DNA of 64,000 bases from JACDEA01 sp963742585 (GCA_963742585.1 CAVUMI010000009.1:992001-1056000); one strand, 5' to 3'. Counted from the stretch's first letter, positions 46,834 to 57,435 are shown. The notes: generated by a model not told the origin, from the sequence alone. Translations and numbers: made by a program.

Positions 46834-47625
46834 ACGCCTCGACTTGGGCGCGCAGGCGCGGGCAGCCCGGCAGGGATCACCGCGCTGGGATCGAGGTCGG
46901 GCCGGCGGGCCGCAACGATGCGGGCCAGCGGCTCGGGCACCTCGGGCTGGCGCGTGTAGATGATCAAGGCACCGAAGTGCTCGACGTCGATCTCGCGTCC
47001 AGCTTTGGCCGCCGCTTCCTCGACCACGGCACGACCGGCGGCGGCCGAGGCCGGGTCGGTGAAGCTGGGAAGCCAGCCGTCGCCCAGTCGCCCGACGCGA
47101 CGCAACTCGGCCGGCGCCGCGCCGCCCAACCACACGTCCGGTGGCTGTTGGAGGGGCTTGGGAAGGACCGCGCAGCCCTCGAACTTGAAGCGCGGGCCGA
47201 CGTGGTCGACGACGTCTTCGGTCCAGAGGCGCCGGATCAGGGGCAGCGCCTCGTCAAACCACGCCGCCCGCTCGCTGCGGTCGACCATGAAGGCTTGCTG
47301 CTCGCCAGGGTCGGCGACGCCCGAGGCCGAACGCGGGCAGCGCCCGGCCACCACTCAACCGATCGAGCGTGGCCCATGCCTTGGCGAGCAGGACAGGATT
47401 GCGACCCGGGAGCACCTGCACGCTGGTGCCGAACTTGAGGCGGCGGGTGCGACCGGCGGCAAAGGCCAGGCCCACCATCGGCTCGGGCGATGGTGCCGCG
47501 GCCCGCTCGGACAGCCACAGCGAGTCGAAGCTGCAGTCGCTCGAGTTCGTCGACCAACTCACCGAACCGCTCGCCGTCGGCGACGCGGCCAGCGCAGTGA
47601 GTCCCACGCCGATGCGGATCTTCAT
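46724..47625 (-). pseudogene. LLM-class F420-dependent oxidoreductase (frameshifted)
   Basis: A luciferase-like monooxygenase-fold protein recovered over three or more frames: MKIRIGVGL at the start, ERFGELVDELERL, RTRRLKFGTSVQVLPGRNPV then LLAKAWATLDRLSGGR, and EALPLIRRLWTEDVV, KPLQQPPDVWLGGAAPAEL, LGDGWLPSFTDPAS, with an end ALGFSKLVLVPVGDP, stop 46724. These residues are typical of the F420-binding TIM barrel. The product would be about 300 residues. It fits with the F420 reductase at 50030. Confidence 0.75.
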
Positions 47626-47711
47626 GCAACCAACGTACCGAGGCGTGGTTCACACGTGGGGGCCGTGGGGATAGCAGGCATATACGATCACGCTTTTCGA
47701 GAGGAGCTGGG

Positions 47712-48488
47712 ATGCGATTTCTCCGGATCGGGCTGGTGGCGGCCGCCCTGCTGACTGGATTGTTTGTAGCTGCGCCGCCTACCGAGGCGATTGTCGGAGG
47801 GACCAACGTTCCCAACGGCGCCTACCCGTTCATGGCATCGGTCCAACAGAACAACTCGCACTTCTGTGGTGGCAGCGTGATCAACAGCACCTGGGTGCTC
47901 ACCGCCGCGCATTGCGTCCCCGACGGCAGCGCGGCAGGCCTGAGCGTGGTGGTCGGCACGAACACCAACAACAACAACTCCGGGTTCAGGCGGACGGTCG
48001 CTGAAGTGCGTGTCCATCCGCATTACGCGGGCAACTCGGTCTTCGACGCTGCGCTATTGCGCCTGGCCACGGCGGTACCCGCATCGGTGACGCCGGTGAC
48101 GCTCGCCAACTCGGGCGACGACAACCTCGAGGCCCACGGCGCGGTGGTCACCGTGGCCGGCTGGGGCGACATCAACCCCGTGACGATGGGCCTCCTCGCG
48201 CCAGCAACGCTGAAAGAGGCACAGCTGAACGTCGTCGGCGATCAGCAATGCATGGGCAGCACGACAAGCACCGAGGCGATCACAACGGTGTGCGCGCAGG
48301 CGCCGGGGAAGGACAGTTGCCAAGGCGACAGCGGTGGGCCGCTCTTCGCCAAGATCGGCGCGCAGCGCACTCAGGTCGGCGTCGTGAGTCGCGGCTTCCT
48401 GTGCGCGATACCGCAGAACCCTGGTATGTACAGCGAAGTGAATAACGGCGACATACGAAGCTTCATCACCGCGAACGCCGGCGTGTAG
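47712..48488 (+). CDS. Secreted trypsin-like serine protease (S1)
   Basis: A 258-residue protease with a signal peptide (LRIGLVAAALLTGLFVAAPP) and then IVGGTNVPNGAYPF, the mature start. The catalytic triad is H67 (WVLTAAHC), D112 (VFDAALLRLA) and S207 (CQGDSGGP), and D201 in the KDSCQGD run predicts cleavage after Lys or Arg. Disulfide-type cysteines pair as in trypsin. The signal-to-IVGG junction has only a few residues, so activation may coincide with signal removal. Secreted, substrate unknown. Confidence 0.88.
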   Translation: MRFLRIGLVAAALLTGLFVAAPPTEAIVGGTNVPNGAYPFMASVQQNNSHFCGGSVINSTWVLTAAHCVPDGSAAGLSVVVGTNTNNNNSGFRRTVAEVRVHPHYAGNSVFDAALLRLATAVPASVTPVTLANSGDDNLEAHGAVVTVAGWGDINPVTMGLLAPATLKEAQLNVVGDQQCMGSTTSTEAITTVCAQAPGKDSCQGDSGGPLFAKIGAQRTQVGVVSRGFLCAIPQNPGMYSEVNNGDIRSFITANAGV

Positions 48489-48493
48489 GCCAC

Positions 48494-49280
48494 TTGCGCG
48501 CGGTTGAACGGGCCGACGCAACGTTCCAGGTTCTGGACGCGCTCCGACACAACCGACGCAAGCGGCGGCAACGTCGAGAGTTTCTTGTACACGGCGTGAG
48601 GCCGATCGATGCGTTGTTGGCTCACCGGTGGTCGATCACCAGGCTCGCGGTGGCGAGCGGTCGCCGGCGATCGCGGTGGGCCGAACAGGCAATGGCGGCC
48701 GCGGCTGACTCGGGCGCGACGGTGCTTGAGGTTGCTCCTGCGTTGTTCGACGAGCTAGCCGAGCGCGACGATCCCGCCGAGGTCATTGCTGTCGCCGCGT
48801 TGCCACACCGGGTCCTCTCCGAGATCCACGGCGCAGGACCGGTGGTCGTGCTCGACCGCCCGCGCAGCCCGGGAAACCTCGGCAGCTTGCTCCGTTCGGC
48901 CGACGCATTCGGCGCGGCCGGCGTTGTCCTGCTCGGCCACGCCGCCGATCCGTACGACCCGCGCGGTTCGGGCCAGCGTCGGGTCATTGTTTGCGCTGCC
49001 GGTTGTCGAACTCGGAGGCGCCGCGGATCTGGCACCGTGGCTACAGAAGGCGGGGCGCCGCGTGGTGGGCCTCGATGAACATGCCGCCACGACGCTGGCT
49101 GACGTCAATCGGACCGCGCCGCTGGTGATCCTGATCGGCAACGAAGGCCGGGGTCTAGCCGCTGCGGCGCGGAGCTTGTGCGACGACATGGCCGCGATCG
49201 CGATGCAATCGCGAACCGCGACGTCTCTCAACCTCGCGGTCGCCGGTTCGATCGCACTGTATCAGCTGACCCGCCCGTGA
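48494..49280 (+). CDS. SpoU/TrmH-family RNA 2'-O-methyltransferase (frameshifted)
   Basis: An SPOUT methyltransferase: an N-terminal substrate-binding domain (RRQRREFLVHGVRPIDALLA), PVVVLDRPRSPGNLGSLLRS (motif 1 Asn/Arg), VILIGNEGRGL (motif 2) and SLNLAVAGSIALYQ (motif 3). The frame changes at about 48965-48975 between DPYDPR and the next section (ASVGSLFALPVVEL). It is about 262 residues when rejoined. Methylates a ribose of tRNA or rRNA. TTG 48494 is the earliest start. It couples to the EcsC-like gene by GTGA. Confidence 0.8.
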
Positions 49281-50001
49281 CCGACGACATCGCCGACGCG
49301 ATCGGCTCGATGGTCACTGGCGACGCCGATGCATCCACGCTGCGGCGCGCCAGCGCACTGCTGGCCCGTTCAGCCAAGACCGCGGGGGCTGGGGCGGTGG
49401 CGTCGGGTCGGTGGCTGGCCGAGACCATGATCGACATCGCACCGCGCATCCCAGTGCGCGATCTCGAGGCGATTTCGGCGCACCACAACGGGCTGCGCGG
49501 TGCGGCGCTCGCCGGCGAGCTGGTCACCGCCGCCTCACGCACATCGGCGGCGGTGGGCGCGGCCGCCGGCGCACTGGCGACCGCCGGGGAGTTGACCCCG
49601 CCGGCCTGGGTCGCCCTCCCATTGGAACTCGTCGTGGAAACGGTGGCCGTCGCCGCCATCGAAATGAAGCTCGTCGCCGAATTGCACGAGGTCTACGAGC
49701 AACCCGTCCCTGGTCCCGCCAGCGATCGCGCCATAGCCATCGTGCGGGCGTGGGCCGAGCGTCGAGGCGTCACGCCGGCCCTGCTGACCCGCAAGGGCGG
49801 TGTGGCCGACACGCTGGGCCGTGGCCGCGCAACGAACTGATCCGCCTCGTCCGGCGGCGCCTTGTCCGCCGGTTGGGCCGCAACCTCTCCACACTGGCGC
49901 CGCTCCTCATCGGGGCGGTGGCTGGCGCCGAGGTCAACCGGCGGGCGACGCGTGGCCTCGGCGAGGCCGTCGTGCGGGACCTGGCTGCCCGCAAGCGCTG
50001 A
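49277..50001 (+). CDS. EcsC-like protein (frameshifted)
   Basis: About 240 residues: a helical, Ala-rich protein with RTSAAVGAAAGALATAGELT then PPAWVALPLELVVETVAVAA. After a one-base change near 49830 it continues as NELIRLVRRRLVRRLGRNLS to a closing LAPLLIGAVAGAEVNRRATR, which matches the EcsC-family end. No enzymatic motifs are visible. GTG 49277 overlaps the preceding stop. Confidence 0.65.
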
Positions 50002-50029
50002 CCCGGAGCCCGTGTGCAAGTGTGTCCGG

Positions 50030-50690
50030 GTGCACGTGGGCGTCTTGGGAGGAACAGGTCCGGCTGGGCGCGGGTTCGGCGGCGCGCCTGGCTTCAGTCG
50101 GCATCGAGGTCACGATCGGATCTCGGTCCGTCGACCGTGCCAAGGAGATCTGCACCGAGTTGGTCGAACGATGGCCGAACTATGACCTCGCGCTCACCGC
50201 CGGCGACAATGCCGCCGCGGCCAGCGCGGAGATCGTGGTGGTCGCCACACCTTGGGACGCGGCGGCGTCAACCGCGAAGTCCGTTGCCGATCAGCTGGCC
50301 GGCAAGGTCGTGATCTCGATGGCGAATGCGCTGGCCAAGGTGGGCGACGAGTTCCAGCCCCTGGTACCGCCGCGGGGCTCGGTCGCGGCAAGCGTCCAGG
50401 CCATCGTGCCGGCGGCCCGGGTCGCCGCGGCGTTCCATCACCTCCCGGCCAAGGAACTCGGCGATTTGGATCACCCCATGGAAGGTGACGTCCTCATTTG
50501 CGCCGACGACCTCTCCGCCACCGAGGCGACTGCCGAGCTCGTCCACCTGATCCCGGGACTGCGTCCGCTCGATGCCGGACGGCTTTCGAACGCGGCGCCC
50601 ATCGAGGCGTTCGCCGCGGTAATCCTGCAGCTCAACGTGCGTTACCGCACGCGGGCCGCAGTGCAGCTCACCGGTATCGACGCGACGTGA
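50030..50690 (+). CDS. NADPH-dependent F420 reductase-like protein (frameshifted)
   Basis: A Rossmann protein: VHVGVLGGTGPAGRG gives the dinucleotide site; after a shift near 50070 the rest reads AARLASVGIEVTIGSRSVDR, AEIVVVATPWDAA, KVVISMANALAKVG, AAFHHLPAKEL and VLICADD, as in NpdG/Fno enzymes that pass hydride between NADPH and F420. It is about 220 residues when rejoined. The stop overlaps the mshC start (GTGA). The organism also has an F420-type oxidoreductase at 46724, so F420 use is likely. Confidence 0.78.
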
Positions 50691-51824
50691 CCACTGGCGA
50701 CCTGGCGCCGATGCGGCTGTATGACACGTCGCGGCGCGCCGTGGTCCCGTTCACTCCCGGCGACACCGTGAAGATGTACACGTGCGGCATCACGCCTTAC
50801 GACGCCGCGCACGTGGGCTACGGCGCCATGGTGGTTACCTACGACGTGCTGCAGCGCCGACTACGCGATCGCGGGCACGATACGCAGTGCGTTCGCAACG
50901 TCACCGACGTGGACGACAGCATCCTGGCCCGGGCGCGCGAACTGGGCGTGAACTACCTCGACCTCGCCGCGGAGGAGATGGCTCGCATCGACAAGAGCCT
51001 GCGCGCCGTTGAACGTGCTCCCGTGTTGGAGCGAACCGCGGGCCACGTCGGCCATACCCGACATCCTGGGCTTCATCGGCATGGTGCTCGAGTCCGGGCA
51101 CGCGTACCAGGCGGGTGGCGCGGTCTACTTCAGCGTCGCGTCCTTCGAGCGCTTCGGGGGTGTCAGCCACCTGAGCCGAGAGGAGATGCTCAGGTTGGCC
51201 GCCGAACGCGGTGGTCGACCCGACGATCAGAACAAGCGTGATCCGCTCGACTTCGTCTTGTGGCAGCCCTCCGAGCCCGATGAACCCTCGTGGCAATCGC
51301 TGTGGGGGAGCGGACGGCCTGGGTGGCACATCGAGTGCTCGGCGCTCGCCCTACGGGAGCTGGGAACGACGATCGACCTGCACGGCGGCGGCGCCGACCT
51401 GATCTTCCCGCACCATGAATGCGAGACCGCGCAGTCCGAGTCGGCTACCGGCGCGCCGTTTGTCAGGCACTGGATGCACCAGGCCATGGTCCGGCTCAAC
51501 GGCGAGAAGATGTCGAAGTCGCTTGGCAACCTCGTTTTCGTGAGCGACCTGCTCGACGAATGGGATCCCGCGGCGATCCGGCTGGCGATCTTGGCCCACC
51601 ACTACCGCACACCCTGGGAATGGACCGACGACGTGATGCCGGCGGCGGCGGCCCGCCTGGGCCGGTGGCGTGAGGCGGGAGCAGGGTCCGGCGCCCTCGA
51701 CGATGTGCGCGCCGCGCTGGACGAGGATCTCGACGCTCCGCAGGCATTGGCGGCAGTCGATGCGGCTGCCGCCGGCGGCCAGGGCGTGTCCCAGGCGGCC
51801 GCCCTGCTCGGGGTCGACGTCTGA
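50687..51824 (+). CDS. mshC: Mycothiol cysteine ligase, MshC-type CysRS paralogue (frameshifted)
   Basis: About 379 residues: MYTCGITPYDAAHVGYGAM (HIGH-type and zinc Cys), QCVRNVTDVDDSILARA, after a shift near 51008 NVLPCWSEPRATSAIPDILG, WHIECSALALRELG, the FPHHECETAQSES zinc site, MVRLNGEKMSKSLGNLV (KMSKS) and RLAILAHHYRTPWEWTDD. Short length and the C-terminal HHYRxxWEWTD favour MshC over CysS. MshC joins Cys to GlcN-Ins in mycothiol synthesis. GTG 50687 overlaps the F420-reductase stop. Confidence 0.75.
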
Positions 51825-51899
51825 CGGTACCGGAGGAGGAGACGCCAACCCGCCTCACGGTCGATGCCCAAAGGCGGCCAACGGTCGTACCGTGTGCGT

Positions 51900-52376
51900 A
51901 TGAGCAAACTCGTTCGTCGGTCCAGCACCGCTGACGTCGTCGACACCGCTATCGGCGTGGCCGCCGTCGTCATTGTTGCTGTGGTTGCCCTGAGCCTCAT
52001 TGGCTGGGCCATCAGCATCGTGTGGTTCGTTGCCAGGATCGCGGTATTCGCGCTGATCGTCGCCGTGGCCATCCGGTTCCTCTCGGGCCGCCGCGATCCG
52101 TTACTGAGTCGCCTACTTCAGCGCATACACCTGGTACGTGACACCCTCGGCGGTGAGTTCGCCGACGGCCACACCCTGGATGTCGTTCAACCAGGCATAG
52201 CGGGCGTCGCCCGTCTCAAACAGCGGCGTTGTTCGCAGCGCGAAGCCGTCGGCATCGCTGGCCCCGATGCCGGTGTAGGTCATGAGAATGGTGGCGCCGT
52301 CGTCGGTGTGCAGCACGAGTCGCACGTCGAGCTTCATGGTGCCGTGGGCTCGCAACGTGGCGTAGTCGCCGCCTGA
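51900..52376 (+). CDS. Small membrane protein (C-terminal tail doubtful)
   Basis: Residues 1-60 hold a long hydrophobic section (IGVAAVVIVAVVALSLIGWA and IVWFVARIAVFALIVAVAIR) with basic flanks, likely two membrane helices. From residue 72 the frame is antisense to the DUF3237 gene and is probably not coding; a stop near 52107 lies one base out of frame. So the likely product is about 70 residues. Function unknown. The AUG at 51900 is 75 bases after mshC. Confidence 0.5.
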   Translation: MSKLVRRSSTADVVDTAIGVAAVVIVAVVALSLIGWAISIVWFVARIAVFALIVAVAIRFLSGRRDPLLSRLLQRIHLVRDTLGGEFADGHTLDVVQPGIAGVARLKQRRCSQREAVGIAGPDAGVGHENGGAVVGVQHESHVELHGAVGSQRGVVAA

Positions 52377-52538
52377 CCCTGCCGCGACGGTGCCGCGAAG
52401 GCGCTCGCCCGCGAAGGTTCCGCCGGTGACCAGAACGATGATCCGGCCACCCTGCGGGCCGTCGGGAATCACGATCGGCGTCGCGGTAAGGAGGTTGATC
52501 GTGAACAGCGCATCGACGGCCAGGTAAGTCTCGGGCAT
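52113..52538 (-). CDS. DUF3237 family protein
   Basis: A 141-residue beta-barrel-like protein: RIIVLVTGGTFAGERLRGTV, ATLRAHGTMKLDVRLVLHTD, TGIGASDADGFALRTTPLFE and ETGDARYAWLNDIQGVAVG match the DUF3237 pattern, where the GGTFxG and RxxPxFETG turns are conserved. Function not known. It lies 11 bases after pimA on the same strand. Confidence 0.8.
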   Translation of the reverse strand: MPETYLAVDALFTINLLTATPIVIPDGPQGGRIIVLVTGGTFAGERLRGTVAAGSGGDYATLRAHGTMKLDVRLVLHTDDGATILMTYTGIGASDADGFALRTTPLFETGDARYAWLNDIQGVAVGELTAEGVTYQVYALK

Positions 52539-52549
52539 TGGACCGAAGA

Positions 52550-53624
52550 CTATCGAGAGAGCACGTGGATATAGCGCTCCGCGTAGCGCTCGGCCAGCCC
52601 TGACATCGCGAACTCGGCGGCCCGTCCCTCGCCCGACGCGGTGAGTCGGCGAACCTCGGCACCGTCCTCGAGTGCGCGCTCCAACGCGGCGGCGAGCGCA
52701 ATGGGATCGCCGGGCGGGACTAACAACGCGTCGGCGCCGTCACGCGCCACCTTCCGGTACCCGTCGAGGTCACTGGCGACGATCGGCGTGTGCGCGGCCA
52801 TGGCCTCGAGGAGCACGACGCCAAAGGACTCGCCGTGCAGCGAAGGTGCGCAGAACACGTCGGCTCCGGTCAGCAGCGACGCCTTGTCCTCGTCGCTGAC
52901 GCGTCCCAGCCACTCCACCCGCTGGTTGTTCCCGTAGGCGGCGCGTAGTTCCGCGGTTTGCGGCCCCTCGCCGGTCACCCAGAGACGGACCTCGGGCGGT
53001 AGGCGCGTCATTGCTTCGAGAAGCACCGATAGACCCTTGCGCTCCTCGTGGCGGCCGACGAACACGATCGTCGGCCCGTCGGTCATGGCCGGCGTCGCTT
53101 TGGCGAACCGCTCCACTTCGATGCCGTTGAACAGCAAGTCGTACTCGCCACCCAATGCACCATGCGCGGTGGTCAATGCCTCCTCGGACACCGCGCAGCG
53201 CAGTGCGAGACGATTCGCCCCCCACTCGACCAGCGGTCGCAGGGCCGCGTACGCGCCGCTAGGACCGGAGCGGTGGAACGTCCCGACCATCGGCGCGGGG
53301 TTGAGCAGGAGCGTGGTCACGGTCGGCCCCGGGCACAGCGGCTCATGGAGGTGGATGACGTCGAACTGCTCGTCGCGGCAGGGTGCGGATAGTACGGAGC
53401 GCGCACGAGATGTCGGGCGCCAGGGGAGCGATCGAACCGTTGGAGGCGAAGGGGACCGAGCGGCCCAACGGCGTCACGCCGCTGTCCGGCGGAGCGCCGT
53501 CGCACGGAGCGAGGACGCGCACCTCGTGCCCCAGCACGCGGAGCTCCCGCGCCAAACCCAACACCTGGCCCTGTACGCCGCCGGGGATCGTCAGGCTGTA
53601 CGGGCAGACGAGACCGACGCGCAC
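52550..53624 (-). CDS. pimA: Phosphatidylinositol mannosyltransferase-type GT4 glycosyltransferase (frameshifted)
   Basis: A GT4 enzyme: VGLVCPYSLTIPGGVQGQVL and LGHEVRVLAPCDG form the N-terminal acceptor domain, FHRSGPS and SEEALTTAHG follow, and the GDP-sugar site is IVFVGRHEERKGLSVLLEA with SLHGESFGVVLLEAMA. The frame moves at about 53375-53395. Rejoined, it is about 358 residues; GTG 53624 begins MRVGLV. Gene order after patA and pgsA identifies it as PimA, which adds the first mannose to phosphatidylinositol. Confidence 0.8.
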
Positions 53625-53628
53625 GGGA

Positions 53629-54526
53629 TCACGGTAACCGCGCATCGGTTGCGCGGTCGCTCGGCCAGTTGGGCTGCAGCAGGTGCCACTGTTCGGGCGC
53701 GCGCCGGATGAACATCTCGAGCTCGCCGGCCAGTGCCTGGGTGATGCGGGTGACGTCCTCGCGTAGCGATGCCTGTCGCTCGACGACCAGCGGCGGGCGC
53801 ACGACCCCGTGATAGCCCTCGGGATTGCGGAAGTACACGGCGACCGGGAGCAGCGGCGCCCCGGTGCGGAGTGCGAGGGTGGCCGGGCCGCTCGGCAACG
53901 TTGTCGTCTCGCCGAAAAACTCGACCTCGACGCCACCACCTTGGATATCGCGATCGGAGACGAGCGCGATCGGGCGGTTGGCCTTGAGGGCCCGGATCAG
54001 TGCCGTGCCCGCGCCCGGACCGAGGGGAACGATTTCCATGCCGATCGAGCGTCGGAAGTCAGCGAACCACTCGAAGACCTCGGGCGGCTCGAGCGGCTCG
54101 ACCACGACAGTCAATGGGTAGCCGCGTTGGGTAAACCACGCCCCGCCCGGATCCCAACCGCCGAGGTGCGGCGTGGCCATGATGGCCCCGGAGCCCCCTG
54201 CCAAGGCGTGGTCAAGGTGCTCGAGGCCTTCGTAGGACATGAGCCGATCGAGATCTGCGGGTGCGAGGGTGGGCAGCCTGAGGCTCTCAGCCCAGTAGCG
54301 CGGCGTACGAGGCGAACGTTTTGCGCACGCGACGGTCGAGCGCCCAGCGGCTCATCGGAGCGCCGTGAACGCGTTGTTGGTGCCGGGCCACCATCGCTCG
54401 CCGATCGCGCATGGTCTGAGCCATGAGCAAGCCCGCAGTGTGCGCCGCGGCCCGAGCGATCGGCGCGGGCAGCACGCGGCGTGAGCGCGGTGCCGGCGCG
54501 GTACCCGAGGGTTGGGTTCAGGGGCG
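53629..54526 (-). CDS. PIM acyltransferase-like LpxL/HtrB-family protein (frameshifted; start uncertain)
   Basis: The clear part (53629-54300) has the H-x4-D catalytic motif in IMATPHLGGWDPGG, then LIRALKANRPIALVSDRDIQ, LPSGPATLALRTGAPLLPVA and EQWHLLQPNWP, as in HtrB/LpxL acyltransferases. The N-terminal part is in two other frames (VLPAPIARAAAHTAGLLMAQ, then LGYRAGTALTPR), with changes near 54290 and 54480, so the start cannot be fixed; it overlaps the pgsA end. By order this is PatA, which acylates PI-mannoside. Expected size about 300 residues. Confidence 0.72.
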
Positions 54527-55246
54527 AGTGCCGGCTCGTCGGGACCGCCGGGCGCGCCAGCGCTCGCGATCGTGGGCCGACCGGCGCACGCCCTCCTGCT
54601 CCGTCCGGCCGACGCGCCACGTGCGCCAGCGGCTTCCGACAGTGGCGGACAGACCCACGGGTCGCGGCGCACTGGCTTGCCGCCACACGGTGATGAACCG
54701 CTGCACCGCGGTAATCGTCGTGAGGGCGAGCATGAGCCAGAGGACCGGTACCAGCACCGCCGAGAACGCCAGCCCGATGGCGATGGCGATGATGCGCTCC
54801 GCCCGTTCCATCAGTCCGCCCTTGGCCTGAAACCCCAGAGCCTCGGCCTTGGCCCGCTCATAGGAGATCAACATCGACGTGCCGAGCACGGCGAAGGGCA
54901 GCAGGGCCGTATGGCCGCCTTCGGTCGACGCCAGGTACCAGGCGATGCCGCCGAGCACGAGTCCATCGGTAACGCGGTCGGCCACGGAGTCGAAGAACGC
55001 GCCACGGACCGAGCCGCCGCCGCGTGCGCGGGCTACCGCGCCGTCGAGCAGGTCAGGGAGCGCGGAAGCGGTGAGCAGCACCACGCCGAGCACGAGGAGG
55101 CCGTTGGCGATCGCCACCGCGCAGGCCACGGCAAGAAACAGTCCGGCCACGGTCAGGTGGTCGGGGCGAATACCGGTGCGCTCGAGGCTCGAGCCAATGG
55201 GCTTCAACCCATGCTCGACGCTCGTCCGCCACCGTCCGTCGAACAA
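54518..55246 (-). CDS. pgsA: CDP-alcohol phosphatidyltransferase, phosphatidylinositol-phosphate synthase-like
   Basis: A 242-residue membrane enzyme with six helices. The CDP-alcohol motif is DLLDGAVARARGGGSVRG then AFFDSVADR (D-x2-DG-x2-AR-x8-G-x3-D-x3-D). The N-terminus LFDGRWRTSVEHGLKPIGSS matches actinobacterial phosphatidylinositol-phosphate synthases. TTG 55246 is chosen over the longer start because AGAGGAG is six bases ahead. It heads the pgsA-patA-pimA unit and diverges from the EF-G-like gene. Confidence 0.8.
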   Translation of the reverse strand: MFDGRWRTSVEHGLKPIGSSLERTGIRPDHLTVAGLFLAVACAVAIANGLLVLGVVLLTASALPDLLDGAVARARGGGSVRGAFFDSVADRVTDGLVLGGIAWYLASTEGGHTALLPFAVLGTSMLISYERAKAEALGFQAKGGLMERAERIIAIAIGLAFSAVLVPVLWLMLALTTITAVQRFITVWRQASAPRPVGLSATVGSRWRTWRVGRTEQEGVRRSAHDRERWRARRSRRAGTRP

Positions 55247-55359
55247 TGGTTGCTCCTCTGGGCCAGCGAACAGAGACGCGGGAACGTCCGCCGTCCACGC
55301 TACCACCGCCCCTTACTACTCTTGGGCAACCCAACTCCCAGCACCCACGCGAGGCGCCC

Positions 55360-57429
55360 GTGAAGAGCTTCCCGTCCGCCAAGATCCGCAATGTCGCCCT
55401 GGTCGGCCATGGGGGCGCCGGGAAAACGACGCTGGCCGAGTCACTGCTGTTCTGTGCTGGGGCACTGACCCGCCAGGGCCGGGTCGAGGACGGCACCACC
55501 ACCACCGATTTCGAGCCGGAGGAGGTGAAGCGGGGCATCTCGGTATCGACGGGCCTGGCCCCGTTCGAGTTCGAGGGCCACAAGATCAACATCCTCGACT
55601 GTCCCGGCTACGCCGACTTCATGCCGGACACGCTGAGCGCCCTGCAGGTGGCCGATCTGGCGATATTCGTGGTGAGCGCCGTGGAAGGGGTCGAGGTACA
55701 GACCGAGCAGGTGTGGAAGGAGGCGGCCAAGCTCGGGCTGCCGCGGATGATTTTCATAAACAAGCTCGACCGTGAGCGCGCCAGCTTCGATCGCACGCTC
55801 GACGAGCTGCAGACGGCGTTCGGCGCCGGCGTCGCGCCGCTCGAGCTCCCCATCGGCGAGGAAGCTGCTTTCACCGGCGTGGCCGACCTCCTCACTGACA
55901 CCGCTATCACCTACGACGGCGGTAAAGCGACCGAGGGCGAGATCCCCGAGCACATGGAGGCGCGGGAGCACGAGGTGCACGACAATCTCGTCGAAGGCAT
56001 CGTGGTGGCCGACGACGATCTGATGGAGCGCTACCTCGAAGGCGACACGCCCAGCCCCAAGGAACTCGAGGACACGTTGGCCAAGGGCGTTGCCGCGGGG
56101 TCGGTGTTTCCGGTCATCTGCGGCTCGGCGACGCGCAACGTGGCCATCGACCGGCTGGCAAAGTTCATCTGCGAGATCGGTCCCGCACCGGTGGACCGGC
56201 CGGGGATGACCGTTGCGGCGGGGGAGTCGACGCAGGAGGTCGCGTGCGATCCGAACGGGCAGCCGCTGGCGTACGTCTTCAAGACGCTCGCCGATCCCTA
56301 CGTGGGCAAGGTGTCGATCTTCAAGGTGCTGTCCGGCACCATCAGGCCCGACGCCGTCCTCACCAATCCGCGAACGCACTCTGACGAGAAGCTCCACGCA
56401 CTTTTCGCGTTGCGGGGCAAAGAGCAGGACCAAGTCCCGGAGGTGCCGGCGGGCGACATCGCCGCGGTGGCCAAGCTGGGCGACACCACCACGGGCGACA
56501 CGCTGGCTCCCAAGGGGACACCCGTGCGGGTGCCACATCCCGAGGCCGCGCCGCCGGCACTGTCGATTGCGATCCGGCCCAAGTCCAAGGGCGACGAGGA
56601 CAAGTTGATGACCGCGTTGCATCGGTTGCAGGACGAGGATCCGTCGCTGTTGGTGCGCAGGGACGACGAAACGCACCAGACGATCCTGTCGGGGACCGGC
56701 GAGACGCATCTGGGAATCGTCGCCGAGCGCCTGCTGCGCAAGTTCAACGTCGACGTCGAGACCGATCCTGTCACCGTTCCGTACCGCGAGACGATCAGCG
56801 ATACCGCGGAGGCCGAGGGCAAGTACAAGAAGCAGACCGGCGGTCATGGACAGTTTGGCGTGGCGTTCCTCCGCGTTGAGCCTTTGGAACGGGGAGCCGG
56901 GTTTCAGTTCGTCGACAAGATCGTCGGTGGCGCGATACCGCGGCAATTCATTCCCGCGGTCGAGAAAGGCATCGCCGAGACGATGGAGATGGGGGGCGTC
57001 TTCGGGTTTCCCGTTGTCGATGTGCAGGCCACCCTCACCGATGGCAAGTTCCACGCGGTCGACAGTTCGGAGATGAGCTTCAAGATGGCCGGTTCGCTGG
57101 GATTCCGCGAAGCGATGGCGAAGGCGGGTCCCGTGCTGTTGGAGCCGATATCGCTCATCGAGGTCACGGTGCCGCTCGCGTACCAGGGCGACGTGATGGG
57201 CGATCTCAATTCGCGCCGAGGCCGCGTGCAGGGAACCGACGCGGCCGACGATGGCGAGCAGACCATCGTTGCGCTCGTGCCGACGTCTGAGGTCATGCGG
57301 TACTCGATCGACCTCCGCTCGATGACCGGCGGGCGCGGGCGCTTCACTCTGGCCCATGATCACTACGACGCCCTCCCGTCGCATCTCTACGACAAGGTCG
57401 CCAAGAAACAACCTCAAGACGCGTCCTAA
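55360..57429 (+). CDS. Elongation-factor-G-like GTPase (EF-G2 type)
   Basis: A 689-residue five-domain GTPase: G1 ALVGHGGAGKTTLAESLLF, G2 region RGISVSTGLAPFEFEGHKIN, G3 DCPGYADFMPD, G4 FINKLDRERASF and G5 CGSATRNVAIDR; domain IV runs KKQTGGHGQFGVAFLRVEPL; domain V ends SIDLRSMTGGRGRFTLAHDH. GHGGAGKTT in place of the canonical AHIDAGKTT, and the actinobacterial spacing, mark the EF-G2 paralogue rather than FusA; its exact role is unclear. GTG 55360 has CGAGGCG upstream. Confidence 0.88.
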   Translation: MKSFPSAKIRNVALVGHGGAGKTTLAESLLFCAGALTRQGRVEDGTTTTDFEPEEVKRGISVSTGLAPFEFEGHKINILDCPGYADFMPDTLSALQVADLAIFVVSAVEGVEVQTEQVWKEAAKLGLPRMIFINKLDRERASFDRTLDELQTAFGAGVAPLELPIGEEAAFTGVADLLTDTAITYDGGKATEGEIPEHMEAREHEVHDNLVEGIVVADDDLMERYLEGDTPSPKELEDTLAKGVAAGSVFPVICGSATRNVAIDRLAKFICEIGPAPVDRPGMTVAAGESTQEVACDPNGQPLAYVFKTLADPYVGKVSIFKVLSGTIRPDAVLTNPRTHSDEKLHALFALRGKEQDQVPEVPAGDIAAVAKLGDTTTGDTLAPKGTPVRVPHPEAAPPALSIAIRPKSKGDEDKLMTALHRLQDEDPSLLVRRDDETHQTILSGTGETHLGIVAERLLRKFNVDVETDPVTVPYRETISDTAEAEGKYKKQTGGHGQFGVAFLRVEPLERGAGFQFVDKIVGGAIPRQFIPAVEKGIAETMEMGGVFGFPVVDVQATLTDGKFHAVDSSEMSFKMAGSLGFREAMAKAGPVLLEPISLIEVTVPLAYQGDVMGDLNSRRGRVQGTDAADDGEQTIVALVPTSEVMRYSIDLRSMTGGRGRFTLAHDHYDALPSHLYDKVAKKQPQDAS

Positions 57430-57435
57430 AACCGG

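Noticed and set aside
55441..57417. 658-codon minus frame opposite the EF-G2 gene
   Set aside because: The + strand has all five GTPase motifs and the minus product has no family features.
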